DNA from: CAYLJJ01 sp964384025 | Lineage (GTDB): Bacteria > Myxococcota_A > Bradymonadia > UBA7976 > UBA1532 | DNA length: 54,460 bases | Direction: 5' to 3' | Assembly: GCA_964384025.1 (NCBI GenBank) | Contig: CAYLJJ010000036.1 | Coordinates: forward strand, 1 to 54,460 | In this document: positions 17,271 through 25,487 of the stretch, in pieces | How positions within the stretch are numbered: the first letter of the stretch is position 1 | Layout of the letters: each line of letters starts with the position of its first letter | Program-made: the position numbers and the translations under genes | Notes under the pieces: generated by a model | Told to the model about the DNA's origin: nothing | Seen by the model: the letters and a program-made list of their open reading frames with translations, nothing else | Databases searched by the model: none

Positions 17271-18974
17271 TTATTTATAGTTGTGTACAGTCTTAGCCAA
17301 GAACTCTCTGATCTCGACTGGGGGAGGGGTGCTTATCTTGGAAACGATGATATTGGCGATTATAGCCAGGGGCGCTCCCAACCAAGCAAAGTACCAAGCA
17401 TTCACATATTTCACCATGAACCCTGCCGCTGGCAGATCCCAGCCATACTTGCTTCCCAGGAAATAAACCAGAGCTACAAAGGCCACAGAGGAACCGGCGA
17501 TCACCCCCGCCCAGGCACCTGCGCGGTTGGAGCCGCTCCACCAGATCCCCAATAGAAAGAGCGGGAAGATGGTACAGCCAGCCAGAGAGAAGGCCATAGC
17601 GACCAACTGCGCGATGAGCGCGAGGTCAAGCAGGGCGATGGAGGCTACGATCACGGCCATCAAGACCGTCGCCAAGCGAGCCATGAGGATCTGCTTTTTT
17701 TCAGAGGCTTGGGGGTTTAGGACCCGGAAATAGAGGTCATTGGCGAAGGCAGAAGCACCCGCGACGAGGAGACCCGAGACGGTCGAGAAGGCTGCAGATA
17801 CTCCACCAGCAGCGAGGAGCCCAACGAGCAGGGGCCAGACTGGATCAAGTTTGATATCGCCGAGCTGCGCAGCGTAAACCACGATGGCATCTTTTGAGAG
17901 CTTTCCAATCTCAGGATTGGAAGAGAGGATTTTTCCAAAAGCTGAATAGACCGGAGCACTCCAGTAGAGCAGGCTGATGAAAAAGAGGCCCCAGACTACA
18001 GACCAGCGTGCATCACGAGCACGAGGCACTACATAGAAACGCTGAATCACGTGGGGCAGTCCAGCCGTGCCGATCATGAGAGAGAAACAGATCGCGATCC
18101 ACTGAAAAGCGGAAACTCCGGTCGCTGAGTCCCAAGGCATGGCGTATTCAGGGCTTGGTAAGATGCCAAAGTTGTGTCCTTGAGAGTTTAACACTCCCTG
18201 AACCGGTTCAAGGCCGCTTACGCTGGCGCTGACCACCTCACCATAGCCCACCTGAGGGATCATCCAGAAGAAACCGTAATGATAACTCAGCACAAAAAGA
18301 GGAATCATAAACGAAATGATGATGATCACATACTGAATTTGCATATTTTTGGTTACACCCATCATACCGGAGATCAGGGTATAAAACAGCACGACTGAAG
18401 AGCCGATGATGATAGACCATGCCATATCGATACCGAAGATCCACTTGAACATCAGGCCGATCCCGGCGAATTGACCAACACAGTAGGAGATAGAGATCAA
18501 GATCGCCAAGATAGCGCCCACGACGCGCAACCCTTTGGAGTAGTAGCGGTCACCGATGAAGTCCGCTGCCGTGTATTTTCCATAGCGCCTGATCTGTGAA
18601 GCCATGAGGATCAGGAGGAGCACATAGCCACCTGTCCAACCCACGACATAAGCGAGGCCGTGATATCCACTCCCATACATGATCGCCGCCATCCCTAAGA
18701 ATGAAGCAGCGCTCATCCAGTTGGAGGCGATGGCCATACCTGAGCCGATAGGAGAGATACCGCGACTCGCAGCCCAGTAAGAGGAGGTGTCTTTGGCCCG
18801 ATTAAAGAGACCTACTAAGATGAAGAGGAGCAACATACTGATCAGGATCAAAGCCGGTCCAAGTCGAAATGACCCCTCTAGCTTTGTAGCTGTACCACTT
18901 TCCGCGAGAGCTGGACCAGCCATCAAGCTGAAGAGAAGAAAGAGCGGCCAGGAATAGATCTTCTTGAGTCTCAT
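17271..18974 (-). CDS. Sodium/solute symporter (SSS family, ActP-like)
   Basis: 567 aa, about 13 TM helices preceded by a signal-like N-terminus ending PALAES. Family landmarks: SSYWAASRGISPIGSGMAIAS, NWMSAASFLGMAAI, the TAADFIGDRYYS loop, and GLPHVIQRFYVV. This is the acetate/carboxylate branch of SSS (VC_2705-like), usually encoded with a small DUF4212 subunit, and such a gene lies 6 bp upstream. RBS GAGGAG. It should drive Na+-coupled uptake across the inner membrane; the exact substrate is unknown. Confidence 0.9.
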   Translation of the reverse strand: MRLKKIYSWPLFLLFSLMAGPALAESGTATKLEGSFRLGPALILISMLLLFILVGLFNRAKDTSSYWAASRGISPIGSGMAIASNWMSAASFLGMAAIMYGSGYHGLAYVVGWTGGYVLLLILMASQIRRYGKYTAADFIGDRYYSKGLRVVGAILAILISISYCVGQFAGIGLMFKWIFGIDMAWSIIIGSSVVLFYTLISGMMGVTKNMQIQYVIIIISFMIPLFVLSYHYGFFWMIPQVGYGEVVSASVSGLEPVQGVLNSQGHNFGILPSPEYAMPWDSATGVSAFQWIAICFSLMIGTAGLPHVIQRFYVVPRARDARWSVVWGLFFISLLYWSAPVYSAFGKILSSNPEIGKLSKDAIVVYAAQLGDIKLDPVWPLLVGLLAAGGVSAAFSTVSGLLVAGASAFANDLYFRVLNPQASEKKQILMARLATVLMAVIVASIALLDLALIAQLVAMAFSLAGCTIFPLFLLGIWWSGSNRAGAWAGVIAGSSVAFVALVYFLGSKYGWDLPAAGFMVKYVNAWYFAWLGAPLAIIANIIVSKISTPPPVEIREFLAKTVHNYK

Positions 18975-18980
18975 CTTTTT

Positions 18981-19667
18981 TTACTCCTCTTCCTTGAAGT
19001 CGAACTTTTTGTTCGCTGAATCGATCACTTTTGCGTAAACCAAGCAAAGGAAGACAAATAAAATAAGGAGGAATTGTGCTGTATACCAGTAATGAAAAGG
19101 GAACCCCATAAATTTCGTATCGGTAAGAACACTCTGATTGTGTACCAAATAGAGCTTCATGATACCAGGAAGATCAGCTTTTATTTCCGCTGAAATTGAT
19201 GAGTTATTTACATCTTTTACATATGTAGGAAGCATATCCTTGATAAGGATATCGAACCCTTCATCCTTGAGTTCGATAAGCGCAGCAGCGCTCTCTGCAT
19301 CGATCTTCGCGACCTCAGAGCGGGGCGCTAGAGCCCGAAGAGTACTGTTCAGAGCGCTGGAGAGAGTCGCCTTATGCAGAGGTTTGACCACGATGTTCTT
19401 GCCCAACACCATAAGCAGGCTTCGCGCAAACTCTCTATTCTCTGCGTTGGACGCTTCGCCCGCTTTAACTTGGCTCCAAACCTTCTCAAAGCGGTTAAAG
19501 GTGGGTTCAGCCACAGGTTTTTGCAAGGCAATGAGAAGAAACTGGAACCCAAACACTGCTGTGCCCCAGATGATCAACATGATGAAGATCGTCTTCATGT
19601 TGAAGCGAGCGTGATCGGAACGCGGCCTGAAAAGATTGACATCAAATCTGTCGTCAGCCATTTCCAT
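18981..19667 (-). CDS. DUF4212-like small symporter subunit with an inserted periplasmic domain
   Basis: 228 aa, whereas DUF4212 subunits are normally ~80-110 aa. TM1 (~24-46, TIFIMLIIWGTAVFGFQFLLI) and TM2 (~190-215) with the preceding MGFPFHYWYTAQF are DUF4212-like. Between them lies a ~140-residue extracytoplasmic segment rich in Lys, Glu and Ala (helical). It is transcribed just ahead of the symporter gene (6-bp gap). Start may be the ATG at 19667 or two codons later. Family assignment rests on the two TM segments and position. Confidence 0.65.
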   Translation of the reverse strand: MEMADDRFDVNLFRPRSDHARFNMKTIFIMLIIWGTAVFGFQFLLIALQKPVAEPTFNRFEKVWSQVKAGEASNAENREFARSLLMVLGKNIVVKPLHKATLSSALNSTLRALAPRSEVAKIDAESAAALIELKDEGFDILIKDMLPTYVKDVNNSSISAEIKADLPGIMKLYLVHNQSVLTDTKFMGFPFHYWYTAQFLLILFVFLCLVYAKVIDSANKKFDFKEEE

Positions 19668-20035
19668 CTTCCCTTTTGAAGTGATTGTGGTCTGTTTTCA
19701 AAGCGAATCCCGCTCCTGTTGCCATGAACTTGGGGATACAAAAAACAGCATTAACTCCTCAACCGGACACGCTATATCCTGTTCATTCTTTTGTAAAGCC
19801 AGTGTTGAAGAAAGGTTCAAATGGCAGTTGGAATATAGGGTTCCGCATCTTTTTGATATCACGAGCTGATCGATCGCTTACTTGTTCACCAGATAGCATA
19901 TGCAATTAAAGAACTATGAATTCGATATTCCGATTTTTCAGCACACACCAACATATGATTCATACCGCAACTCGCTTCCCCTTTATCTTTTTGGAGCTTT
20001 ATACAGCGAATCGTCGGTGAATCCTGTGAATGAAT
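19668..20035. other. Intergenic region without a recognised gene
   Basis: 368 bp, AT-richer than its surroundings. It should contain the promoter of the symporter operon and the 3' end of the phosphatase transcript. I see no tRNA, no convincing terminator hairpin and no conserved ORF. Confidence 0.5.
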
Positions 20036-20605
20036 TCAGAACAGGGCTTCGAGGAGCTCTTGAGAGTCTGACCCCGCTTCGAGGGGGTTTCGCCAAACGC
20101 TTTGGCCGCGAGCGAAATCGATGACCTCTCCGATGGCGTCATTGACAGTGACACCATAGCGAACGATGAGCCATGCCGCGAGCACAAGCCCTGTGCGCCC
20201 ATAGCCTGCAGAGCAGTGAACAACGACCGGTTCATGAGCTTCTTCAGCATCTTGGATGAGGGCGCAGATGTGGTGCAGGGTGGCGACGGGTGGGGCGCTG
20301 AAATCTTTGATCGGGGCATGAGAGACGGTCGTGAAGAGACCAGAGGTGTTGTAGAGGCTGAGGGGGTTGGTGGTGTAGTAGTCGAGCTGTTCGCGAGCGA
20401 GGAGACAGATCACGCGCCGGATGCCGTGGCTATACATCGCTTTAATCCAAGCATGGATCGGTTCTTCAGGGATCGGTACGGAGAGGTTGTAGCCGGGGCG
20501 TTCAGCTCCATGGAGCCAGGGATCGCGGGATGAAGCACGAGCAAAGGCGAAGGGGGCTTCTTCAATCATAGGATTTGGGCGAGGCTCTTTTTGGGCGACG
20601 CTCAT
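20036..20605 (-). CDS. Dual-specificity/tyrosine phosphatase-like protein
   Basis: 189 aa from the ATG at 20605 (a GTG at 20623 is possible; neither has an obvious RBS). The Cys-phosphatase signature HCSAGYGRTG is intact, with catalytic Cys at ~131 and Arg at ~137, following VVV and leading into LAAWLIVRYG as in the DSP/CDC14-like fold. It is predicted cytoplasmic and would hydrolyse phospho-Tyr/Ser/Thr or small phosphates. Same strand as, and 455 bp downstream of, the FGE genes of the conflict island; membership of that system is uncertain. Confidence 0.8.
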   Translation of the reverse strand: MSVAQKEPRPNPMIEEAPFAFARASSRDPWLHGAERPGYNLSVPIPEEPIHAWIKAMYSHGIRRVICLLAREQLDYYTTNPLSLYNTSGLFTTVSHAPIKDFSAPPVATLHHICALIQDAEEAHEPVVVHCSAGYGRTGLVLAAWLIVRYGVTVNDAIGEVIDFARGQSVWRNPLEAGSDSQELLEALF

Positions 20606-20623
20606 TGCTGCCAGATAAGCCAC

Positions 20624-21059
20624 TGTAAATCAATACCTTCGCCAAATTGGAGGGGGCCTCAACAGTGCCGCTTACGCTTCACGCTTGAACGGTAATAGAG
20701 TGTCGCTTCAGCATATCTGTATGATCACCCGTGTAAAGCACCGTTTGTCGATATCATCGATTCTGAGACAGTGGCTTAGCTTTTTGCTTGAAACGTACTC
20801 ACAGTAAAGCGCTTACGCCTTCGATTGGGACATGGAGATTCAGTTGCTTCCATGAGGACTCGATAGGTTAAGGTGAAAATCGATATTCCGGTAGGTCGTG
20901 GACCACCTGATGTTGTGACCGCTTTTTTCCTATCTCTCGCGTTCCCGTTTGCCTCAGCGGTAAAACACCTGGGGCATTGAGCGAATCTTTAGGATTGTGG
21001 AGGAGCTGCATAGCCTATCGCTTAAGCCTGAGGTGGTTCTTTCCTTTGCGTAGAGAGCC
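20624..21059. other. Intergenic region; checked for a DGR template repeat, none seen
   Basis: 436 bp between the phosphatase gene and the stop of the FGE gene. I compared it by eye with the conserved blocks of the two FGE variable regions and found no similar segment on either strand. A tRNA-like stretch near 20950 does not fold. No ORF of note. Confidence 0.5.
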
Positions 21060-21968
21060 TCACGGGGGCTGGCTCCGCCACCGGCGCTCCGCGCCTGCCC
21101 CCGAGCCCACCGCTCCGCGGCGGGCTCCTCCCATTAAATGTATCTGCTCCGCAGGCTGGACTCTAGGCTCCGCACCGGGCGCTGGACCTCGGGCAAGGCG
21201 GAAGCCCAGGTCGTCGTAGCGGAAGCCTGGAAGGAGCCAGCTGCGGTAGGCAGCGCGCGCATTGCGCGCGTGGGGGAGCCACGAACCGCCACGAATGACA
21301 CGCTTGGCGCCTTCTTCAGGACCTACCGGATTTACTGCGTCGCCGGTATATGGCGCATAGCGATCTGCGCACCACTCCCAGAGATTGCCCAGTGTGTCAT
21401 ACAGGCCATAGGCGTTGGGGCGCTTCGACCCAACGAGCTGAGTGCTTCTATGGCTGTTCTTTGAATACCAAGCGATAGGATCCAAAACAGGGTCATCGCC
21501 CCAGGACGTTTCAAGATCACCTGCATAAGTAGCGGTGTGAGTACCCGCGCGGCACGCCCGCTCCCACTCAGCCTCTGTAGGCAGACGGGGATCAAGCCCT
21601 GGTATATGTTCGCCAAGTATTTTGATAAAGCTCTGAACTTCATCCCAACTCACCTGTTCGACGGGGCGATCCTGGTGCTTGAACTGGGAGGGGTTCTGGC
21701 CCATCACCTCCACCCAAACCGCTTGGGTGAGCGGCGTATCCGCTATCCAGTAACCCTGAGTGATCAATACATGATGCAGTGTTTCATTGCCAAACCGTCC
21801 CAACTCACTTTCAGGTGATCCCATCAAGAACTCCCCAGGGGGGATCCATCGCATCCTTTGGCGGGCTTCGCCTACACAAAAGAGCGCAAATGGACCCAAG
21901 CCGTCCTCGCCGATCTCACATGCCCAAGCGGGCGCGCTCCCAAAACGCAGAGGGTGCTCAGGGTGCAT
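21060..21968 (-). CDS. Stand-alone FGE-sulfatase (C-type-lectin-like) domain protein with a DGR-type variable C-terminus
   Basis: 302 aa. Residues ~38-255 are an FGE/SUMF1-family domain: RWIPPGEFLMGSP, YWIADTPLTQAVW, RPVEQVSWDEV, RLPTEAEWERACRAGT, NLWEWCADRY, RVIRGGSW and LGFRLARG. The preceding ~25 residues (PAWACEIGEDGLG) resemble the segment just before the FGE domain of the neighbouring large protein, so this gene looks like a duplicate of that protein's C-terminal module. The FGE fold is used here probably for binding, not sulfatase maturation. Residues following RGGSW vary in a DGR-like pattern. After the domain is a ~40-residue Gly/Arg/Ala tail encoded by a series of GC-rich hairpins. 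Last gene of the island operon, 115 bp after the large FGE gene. Confidence 0.85.
   Translation of the reverse strand: MHPEHPLRFGSAPAWACEIGEDGLGPFALFCVGEARQRMRWIPPGEFLMGSPESELGRFGNETLHHVLITQGYWIADTPLTQAVWVEVMGQNPSQFKHQDRPVEQVSWDEVQSFIKILGEHIPGLDPRLPTEAEWERACRAGTHTATYAGDLETSWGDDPVLDPIAWYSKNSHRSTQLVGSKRPNAYGLYDTLGNLWEWCADRYAPYTGDAVNPVGPEEGAKRVIRGGSWLPHARNARAAYRSWLLPGFRYDDLGFRLARGPAPGAEPRVQPAEQIHLMGGARRGAVGSGAGAERRWRSQPP
21070..21154. repeat. Array of short hairpins with a common GCTCCGC core after the variable region
   Basis: On the plus strand, GCTCCGC occurs at 21072, 21086, 21112 and 21146 (and, without a good stem, at 21167). Each of the four is the tip of a hairpin with a TCC loop: 21070-21080 (4-bp stem), 21083-21095 (5-bp), 21103-21127 (4 bp, one mismatch, then 6 bp) and 21144-21154 (4-bp). 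They lie inside the coding tail of the FGE gene, immediately 3' of its variable region. A hairpin downstream of the variable region aids retrohoming in studied DGRs, so that is the leading idea for these. Confidence 0.65.
21186..21305 (-). other. Candidate DGR variable region VR-A
   Basis: A 120-bp segment, 40 codons from Lys-Arg-Val before RGGSW to Ala-Arg-Gly, aligned without gaps to 22129-22248. Nineteen positions in 13 codons differ; 17 are first or second codon positions. The 3'-most 24 bp of coding sequence (21186-21209) are identical in both and could serve as the homing-initiation end. The codons that vary are mostly N-N-C, as expected if the template has AAC there. Confidence 0.8.
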
Positions 21969-22083
21969 CAGCGCTTAACCTATAAAGCCAGGTTACTGTT
22001 GAGTTTGAGCGCGGAGCTTGTTTGAGCGCTACGATTCATTGAGTGTGTATTGAAGTGGTATTTCACAGCCTATTTTCCTCCGA
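21969..22083. promoter_or_regulatory. Spacer between the two FGE genes
   Basis: A 115-bp gap, AT-richer than the flanking genes, in an operon whose other junctions overlap. It may hold a separate promoter or be the scar of the duplication that produced the second FGE gene. No hairpin terminator was recognised. Confidence 0.3.
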
Positions 22084-24546
22084 TTATGCGTCCCCGCTCC
22101 GTGGTCTGGGTTCCGCGCTCCGCGCTGCACCTCGGGCAAGGCGGAAGCCCAGGAGGCCGCTGCGGATGCCTGGGTGGGCCCCGCCGCGGAAGGCTGCGCG
22201 CGCATTGCGCGCGTGGTAGTCCCACGAACCGCCACGAACGACACGCTTAGCGCCCTTGCTGGGACCTATAGGATCTATCTCCTCTGTGCTCTGATAAGTA
22301 TCCCGCCACCGGTCAGCGCACCACTCTTCAACATTGCCCAATATGTCGTATAACCCCCAGGGGTTCGCTGGCTTTTGGCGAACCTCCTGTGTTTGCTGTT
22401 TGCTATTTTCCCCGAACCAAGCGATCGGCTCAGGTGAGCCAAGTCGCCAACGCGGGGTCGTTGTGCCTGCTCGACAGGCGTACTCCCACTGCGCTTCGGT
22501 GGGTAGAGATAAGTGAAGATCTGCTTGGGCTTGAGTTGCTTGTTCAATGAACCTCTGCGCCTCCTTCCAGCTCACCTGCTCAACGGGTCGTTGAGCTCCC
22601 TTGAACTTAGAAGGGTTGTGCTGCATCACCGCTACCCAGAGCGCCTGGGTGACGGGGGTATCTGCCAACCAGAACGGCTGAGTCAATGTCACTCGGTGTT
22701 GCGGACCCTCATCATCCCAACGCCCCTTCTCATCCTCAGGTGAGCCCATCATAAAAGCACCGGCAGGGATACGTCGGAAGCGGACGCTCACACCCGCGAT
22801 CTCCAGGTCTTGGAAAAAGCCGTACTGATCAGCGCCAAACACCTCACTCCACCACCGCTCCTCTGTGGGTCGCCAGCGCAGCCGGTGGGCGTCCATCTCA
22901 GCCCAGAGACCCTGCTTATCCCGCCCCATGGTGGCTGCCCAGCCTGGGCGCTTAATCGCCTCAAGCCTCACCCGAGTACGCCCTGTCCAGATCATCACCC
23001 GACGGTGTCCCACGTGGTGGATGGGTTCTTCAACAGATGCTTGATGCGCTTGCCCACCATCATAGGTGACCCACCACATCGGCTGGGTAATGTGTAGCTC
23101 AAGGAGAGGCAAGCGGCCCTCAAGCTGGAACGCTCCCTCACTTTGATAAAGCTGGATGGTTCGAGGGCTGCTCTTGGGCAGCGTCTGGTCGATGAAGCTC
23201 AGATCAACACCAGGGGGGACAGGTATTTGTAGACCATGGTGACCGGAGAGCCAGAGCCTACTCACCGCTCGACGCAGCGAGGCATCACGCATCAAGGGGG
23301 CGTCACGTGTCAATAGAGCAGATGAAGCCTTTCGAGCGAATGAGCGAAGCTGAACAGCCTTCTCTCTCTGTATAAATTCAGCCATCGTGCGCACAAACTC
23401 TGCACCAGCGGCGAAGTCAAAGGGCGCGGACTCCGTGACGTTGAGACCCTCCCAAACAACCGCCTCTAAGTGTTGAAGCTCCTGGGGCATTCGAGCGTGC
23501 CACCTGAAGATCTGGTCCCTGATCTGCTTTCGGAGCGCCGTAGGCAGCGCAGCAAACTCCTCCTGCAAACCTGCGGTGTAGCTTGGCTTAAGGACAAGGC
23601 CATCTAAGGCTGCGGTGAGGCAGGCCTCATGGCTCCAAACATCCAGCTCAGTGGAGATCCCCGCCTGCTCCTCTGGGAGCAAAACCCGGATGGCTCGAAG
23701 CAGACCAGGGTGGATCCAGAGGAGCGGCGAGAGCATAACCAGGAGGCGATGTGCTCTCGCTTCAGGGGTGCCCACGCTGGGAGGTGTACCCCAGGAGATG
23801 ATACGCCAGTCGCGGTGAGCGATACCTGAAGGGGTCAAGGCGCAGGCGACCCCCTCAGCGCCTAGGATCCACTGGCCCAAGGGTGCAGCGTTGGGGGGCA
23901 GCTCGCCTAAGCGTAGGAGAACCTCTCCAGGGTCCACGGCCCCAGGGTGCCCTCGACGAACACGACCACACCAGCGCCTAAGATGACACATCACCTCGAC
24001 TTGATCACTCCAGAGTGGGATGGCGCCGGGCGTGGTGTCGCTCCAGATCATCAAACGGCGCGGCCAACGAAAGATGGAGCATCGGGGGATGTGGCTGAGG
24101 GGCTGACCCTGGCAGATGAGATGTATCACACCTGGAATGTCTGGGCGCTGCCCTGGGTGATGCTCAGCGATGAGGCGACGCAGTCGTGGCCAGAGCCGCG
24201 GCCATGGCTCGATGGGGCGGGTCGCGGGTCGCTTGAAGAGATCCCCAGGATCGCACTTGGGCTTCTTAGGAGCTGGGCGCTCAGATTGGGCGGGGGGTGG
24301 CTCGACCTGCTCTACCCGTGGTTGCCAGAAGAGCATCCTCCTGCGATTCTCTACAAGCTCTGCTGCTTCAAGATCCTCCCCCTCTTCTGCATACTCTGCT
24401 GCCTCAAGATCCTCCTCTTCTTTTTGAGCGCAGTCGGGGGCTTCAGCTGAGGGGGTATAGGTGAAGCCCATCATACGAGCTGCTTGGATAGCTTCACTTC
24501 GCGGCAGCTCACGAAGCAGCCGGATCAGATCTGCGTGATAACCCAT
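22084..24546 (-). CDS. vWA-like/FGE-domain conflict-system protein (SAV_2336 N-terminal-related type)
   Basis: 820 aa. An acidic N-terminal linker carries a duplicated EDLEAAE block (~45-64). Residues ~115-200 (WPRLRRLIAEHHPG … DIPGVIHLICQGQPL … WPRRLMIWSDTTPGAIP) resemble the vWA-like N-terminal domain of proteins annotated SAV_2336-related, which occur beside MoxR ATPases. The MIDAS is degenerate (D170-T-T). A ~350-residue middle region of unknown fold follows. From ~575 comes a complete FGE domain: RRIPAGAFMMGSP, LPTEAQWEYACRAGT, NVEEWCADRW, RVVRGGSW and LGFRLARG, ending in a DGR-type variable region. The ATG overlaps the MoxR stop as TGATG. Family assignment is from memory of motif layout; the DUF-level name needs a profile search. 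Confidence 0.78.
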   Translation of the reverse strand: MGYHADLIRLLRELPRSEAIQAARMMGFTYTPSAEAPDCAQKEEEDLEAAEYAEEGEDLEAAELVENRRRMLFWQPRVEQVEPPPAQSERPAPKKPKCDPGDLFKRPATRPIEPWPRLWPRLRRLIAEHHPGQRPDIPGVIHLICQGQPLSHIPRCSIFRWPRRLMIWSDTTPGAIPLWSDQVEVMCHLRRWCGRVRRGHPGAVDPGEVLLRLGELPPNAAPLGQWILGAEGVACALTPSGIAHRDWRIISWGTPPSVGTPEARAHRLLVMLSPLLWIHPGLLRAIRVLLPEEQAGISTELDVWSHEACLTAALDGLVLKPSYTAGLQEEFAALPTALRKQIRDQIFRWHARMPQELQHLEAVVWEGLNVTESAPFDFAAGAEFVRTMAEFIQREKAVQLRSFARKASSALLTRDAPLMRDASLRRAVSRLWLSGHHGLQIPVPPGVDLSFIDQTLPKSSPRTIQLYQSEGAFQLEGRLPLLELHITQPMWWVTYDGGQAHQASVEEPIHHVGHRRVMIWTGRTRVRLEAIKRPGWAATMGRDKQGLWAEMDAHRLRWRPTEERWWSEVFGADQYGFFQDLEIAGVSVRFRRIPAGAFMMGSPEDEKGRWDDEGPQHRVTLTQPFWLADTPVTQALWVAVMQHNPSKFKGAQRPVEQVSWKEAQRFIEQATQAQADLHLSLPTEAQWEYACRAGTTTPRWRLGSPEPIAWFGENSKQQTQEVRQKPANPWGLYDILGNVEEWCADRWRDTYQSTEEIDPIGPSKGAKRVVRGGSWDYHARNARAAFRGGAHPGIRSGLLGFRLARGAARSAEPRPRSGDA
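22094..22125. repeat. Two TCC-loop hairpins after the second variable region
   Basis: 22094-22104 (CCGC-TCC-GTGG, one G-T pair) and 22115-22125 (GCGC-TCC-GCGC). These have the same design as the array after VR-A and the same position relative to VR-B, just before the stop codon. Shared placement in two otherwise diverged tails argues for a function. Confidence 0.6.
22129..22248 (-). other. Candidate DGR variable region VR-B
   Basis: Matches VR-A over 120 bp. Residues after RGGSW read D-Y where VR-A has L-P, F for Y, G-G-A-H for S-W-L-L, I for F, and S-G-L for Y-D-D. The framework (H-A-R-N-A-R-A-A, P-G, L-G-F-R-L-A-R-G) is constant. The constant blocks are identical even at nearly all third codon positions, while the diversified codons differ at first and second positions. 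Confidence 0.8.
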
Positions 24547-25487
24547 CAGGCGCCCTGTTTGTCCACCACGAAGTGCTTGAGTTCATCCAGGAGGCTCACG
24601 GCGTTAGGAGCCCCCTTCACCGCGGCGATCAGATCAAGGAGTTCCGCGACGCTGGGTCGATAGCGGCCTTGGGCTTCAGGGCTCAGGCGGGCGTGGACGA
24701 TAATCTCCACAGCACGTTGATATACCTTATCGGAGACTGTCTCCCTGTGATGAGCCCGCCCTCGCTCGAGGAGTTGCTTGGCCAACAGCCCTTTCTCTTC
24801 GCTCAAGCTCAGCGTCAGCACCCAACAGCGGCGCAGGAAAGCATCGGGGAGATAGCGCTCCCGGTTGGTGGTGAAGATGATCAGCGGCCTTGAAGCGCCC
24901 TTTTCTGGAGTGATACGACCAATCTCCGGTACGTCAAAGCCGCCATGCCCCAGCACATCAAGCAGGCCGTTGGGGATCGCCGCGTCAGCCTTATCGATCT
25001 CATCGATGAGCACCACCGCGCCCTCTCTGGACCAAGCATCAGGTGATTGGGCGGCTTGAGGGTTACCATCTCTCGCTTTGTAGAACATCTCCAGTTGTGT
25101 CTGCGCCCCCCTCCAGTTCAGCGCCCACCATAGAGGTCCTGGCTTAATAAAGTGGGCGAGCCTTGTTCGGAACCTGTCTGCATCACCACGGGCGAGCTGC
25201 GCCTCGGTGAGCCTCGCTACCAGATCAGCGGTCCACAGCAGATCATCGGTCTCTGTCCGGTTGTTGACCGAGTGAACCACATAGCTGCGCCCCAAGAGGT
25301 CAGCAGCGGCGCGGGCGAGTTGGCTCTTGCCAACCCCAGGCTCACCCCGCACGAGGAGCGGTTTCCTCGTCGTCAGGGCCGCTTTGATCGCTAAAGCGGG
25401 CTGGTGTTCAAGGAGATAACGGCAGGCTTCTTGTCCTGGGCGTGCTTTTAAATCGACGATCTTCGGGATAGTTTCGATATGGATCAT
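24546..25487 (-). CDS. MoxR-type AAA+ ATPase
   Basis: 313 aa from the ATG at 25487, whose A is the last base of the protease stop (TGATG); a TTG one codon earlier is less likely. Walker A GEPGVGKS at 48-55, Walker B VVLIDEIDKAD at 158-168, sensor-1 IIFTTNRER and an RRCW arginine-finger region are intact. MoxR ATPases remodel partner proteins, usually vWA-domain ones. Here the partner should be the vWA-like/FGE protein encoded immediately downstream (1-bp overlap). Key power-supplying component of the proposed conflict system. Confidence 0.92.
   Translation of the reverse strand: MIHIETIPKIVDLKARPGQEACRYLLEHQPALAIKAALTTRKPLLVRGEPGVGKSQLARAAADLLGRSYVVHSVNNRTETDDLLWTADLVARLTEAQLARGDADRFRTRLAHFIKPGPLWWALNWRGAQTQLEMFYKARDGNPQAAQSPDAWSREGAVVLIDEIDKADAAIPNGLLDVLGHGGFDVPEIGRITPEKGASRPLIIFTTNRERYLPDAFLRRCWVLTLSLSEEKGLLAKQLLERGRAHHRETVSDKVYQRAVEIIVHARLSPEAQGRYRPSVAELLDLIAAVKGAPNAVSLLDELKHFVVDKQGA

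Noticed and set aside
20945..21020. tRNA-like stretch (CCTCAGCGGTAAAACAC resembles a D arm)
   Set aside because: The D stem does not pair, and no acceptor stem, anticodon arm or T-psi-C loop follows at the right spacing.
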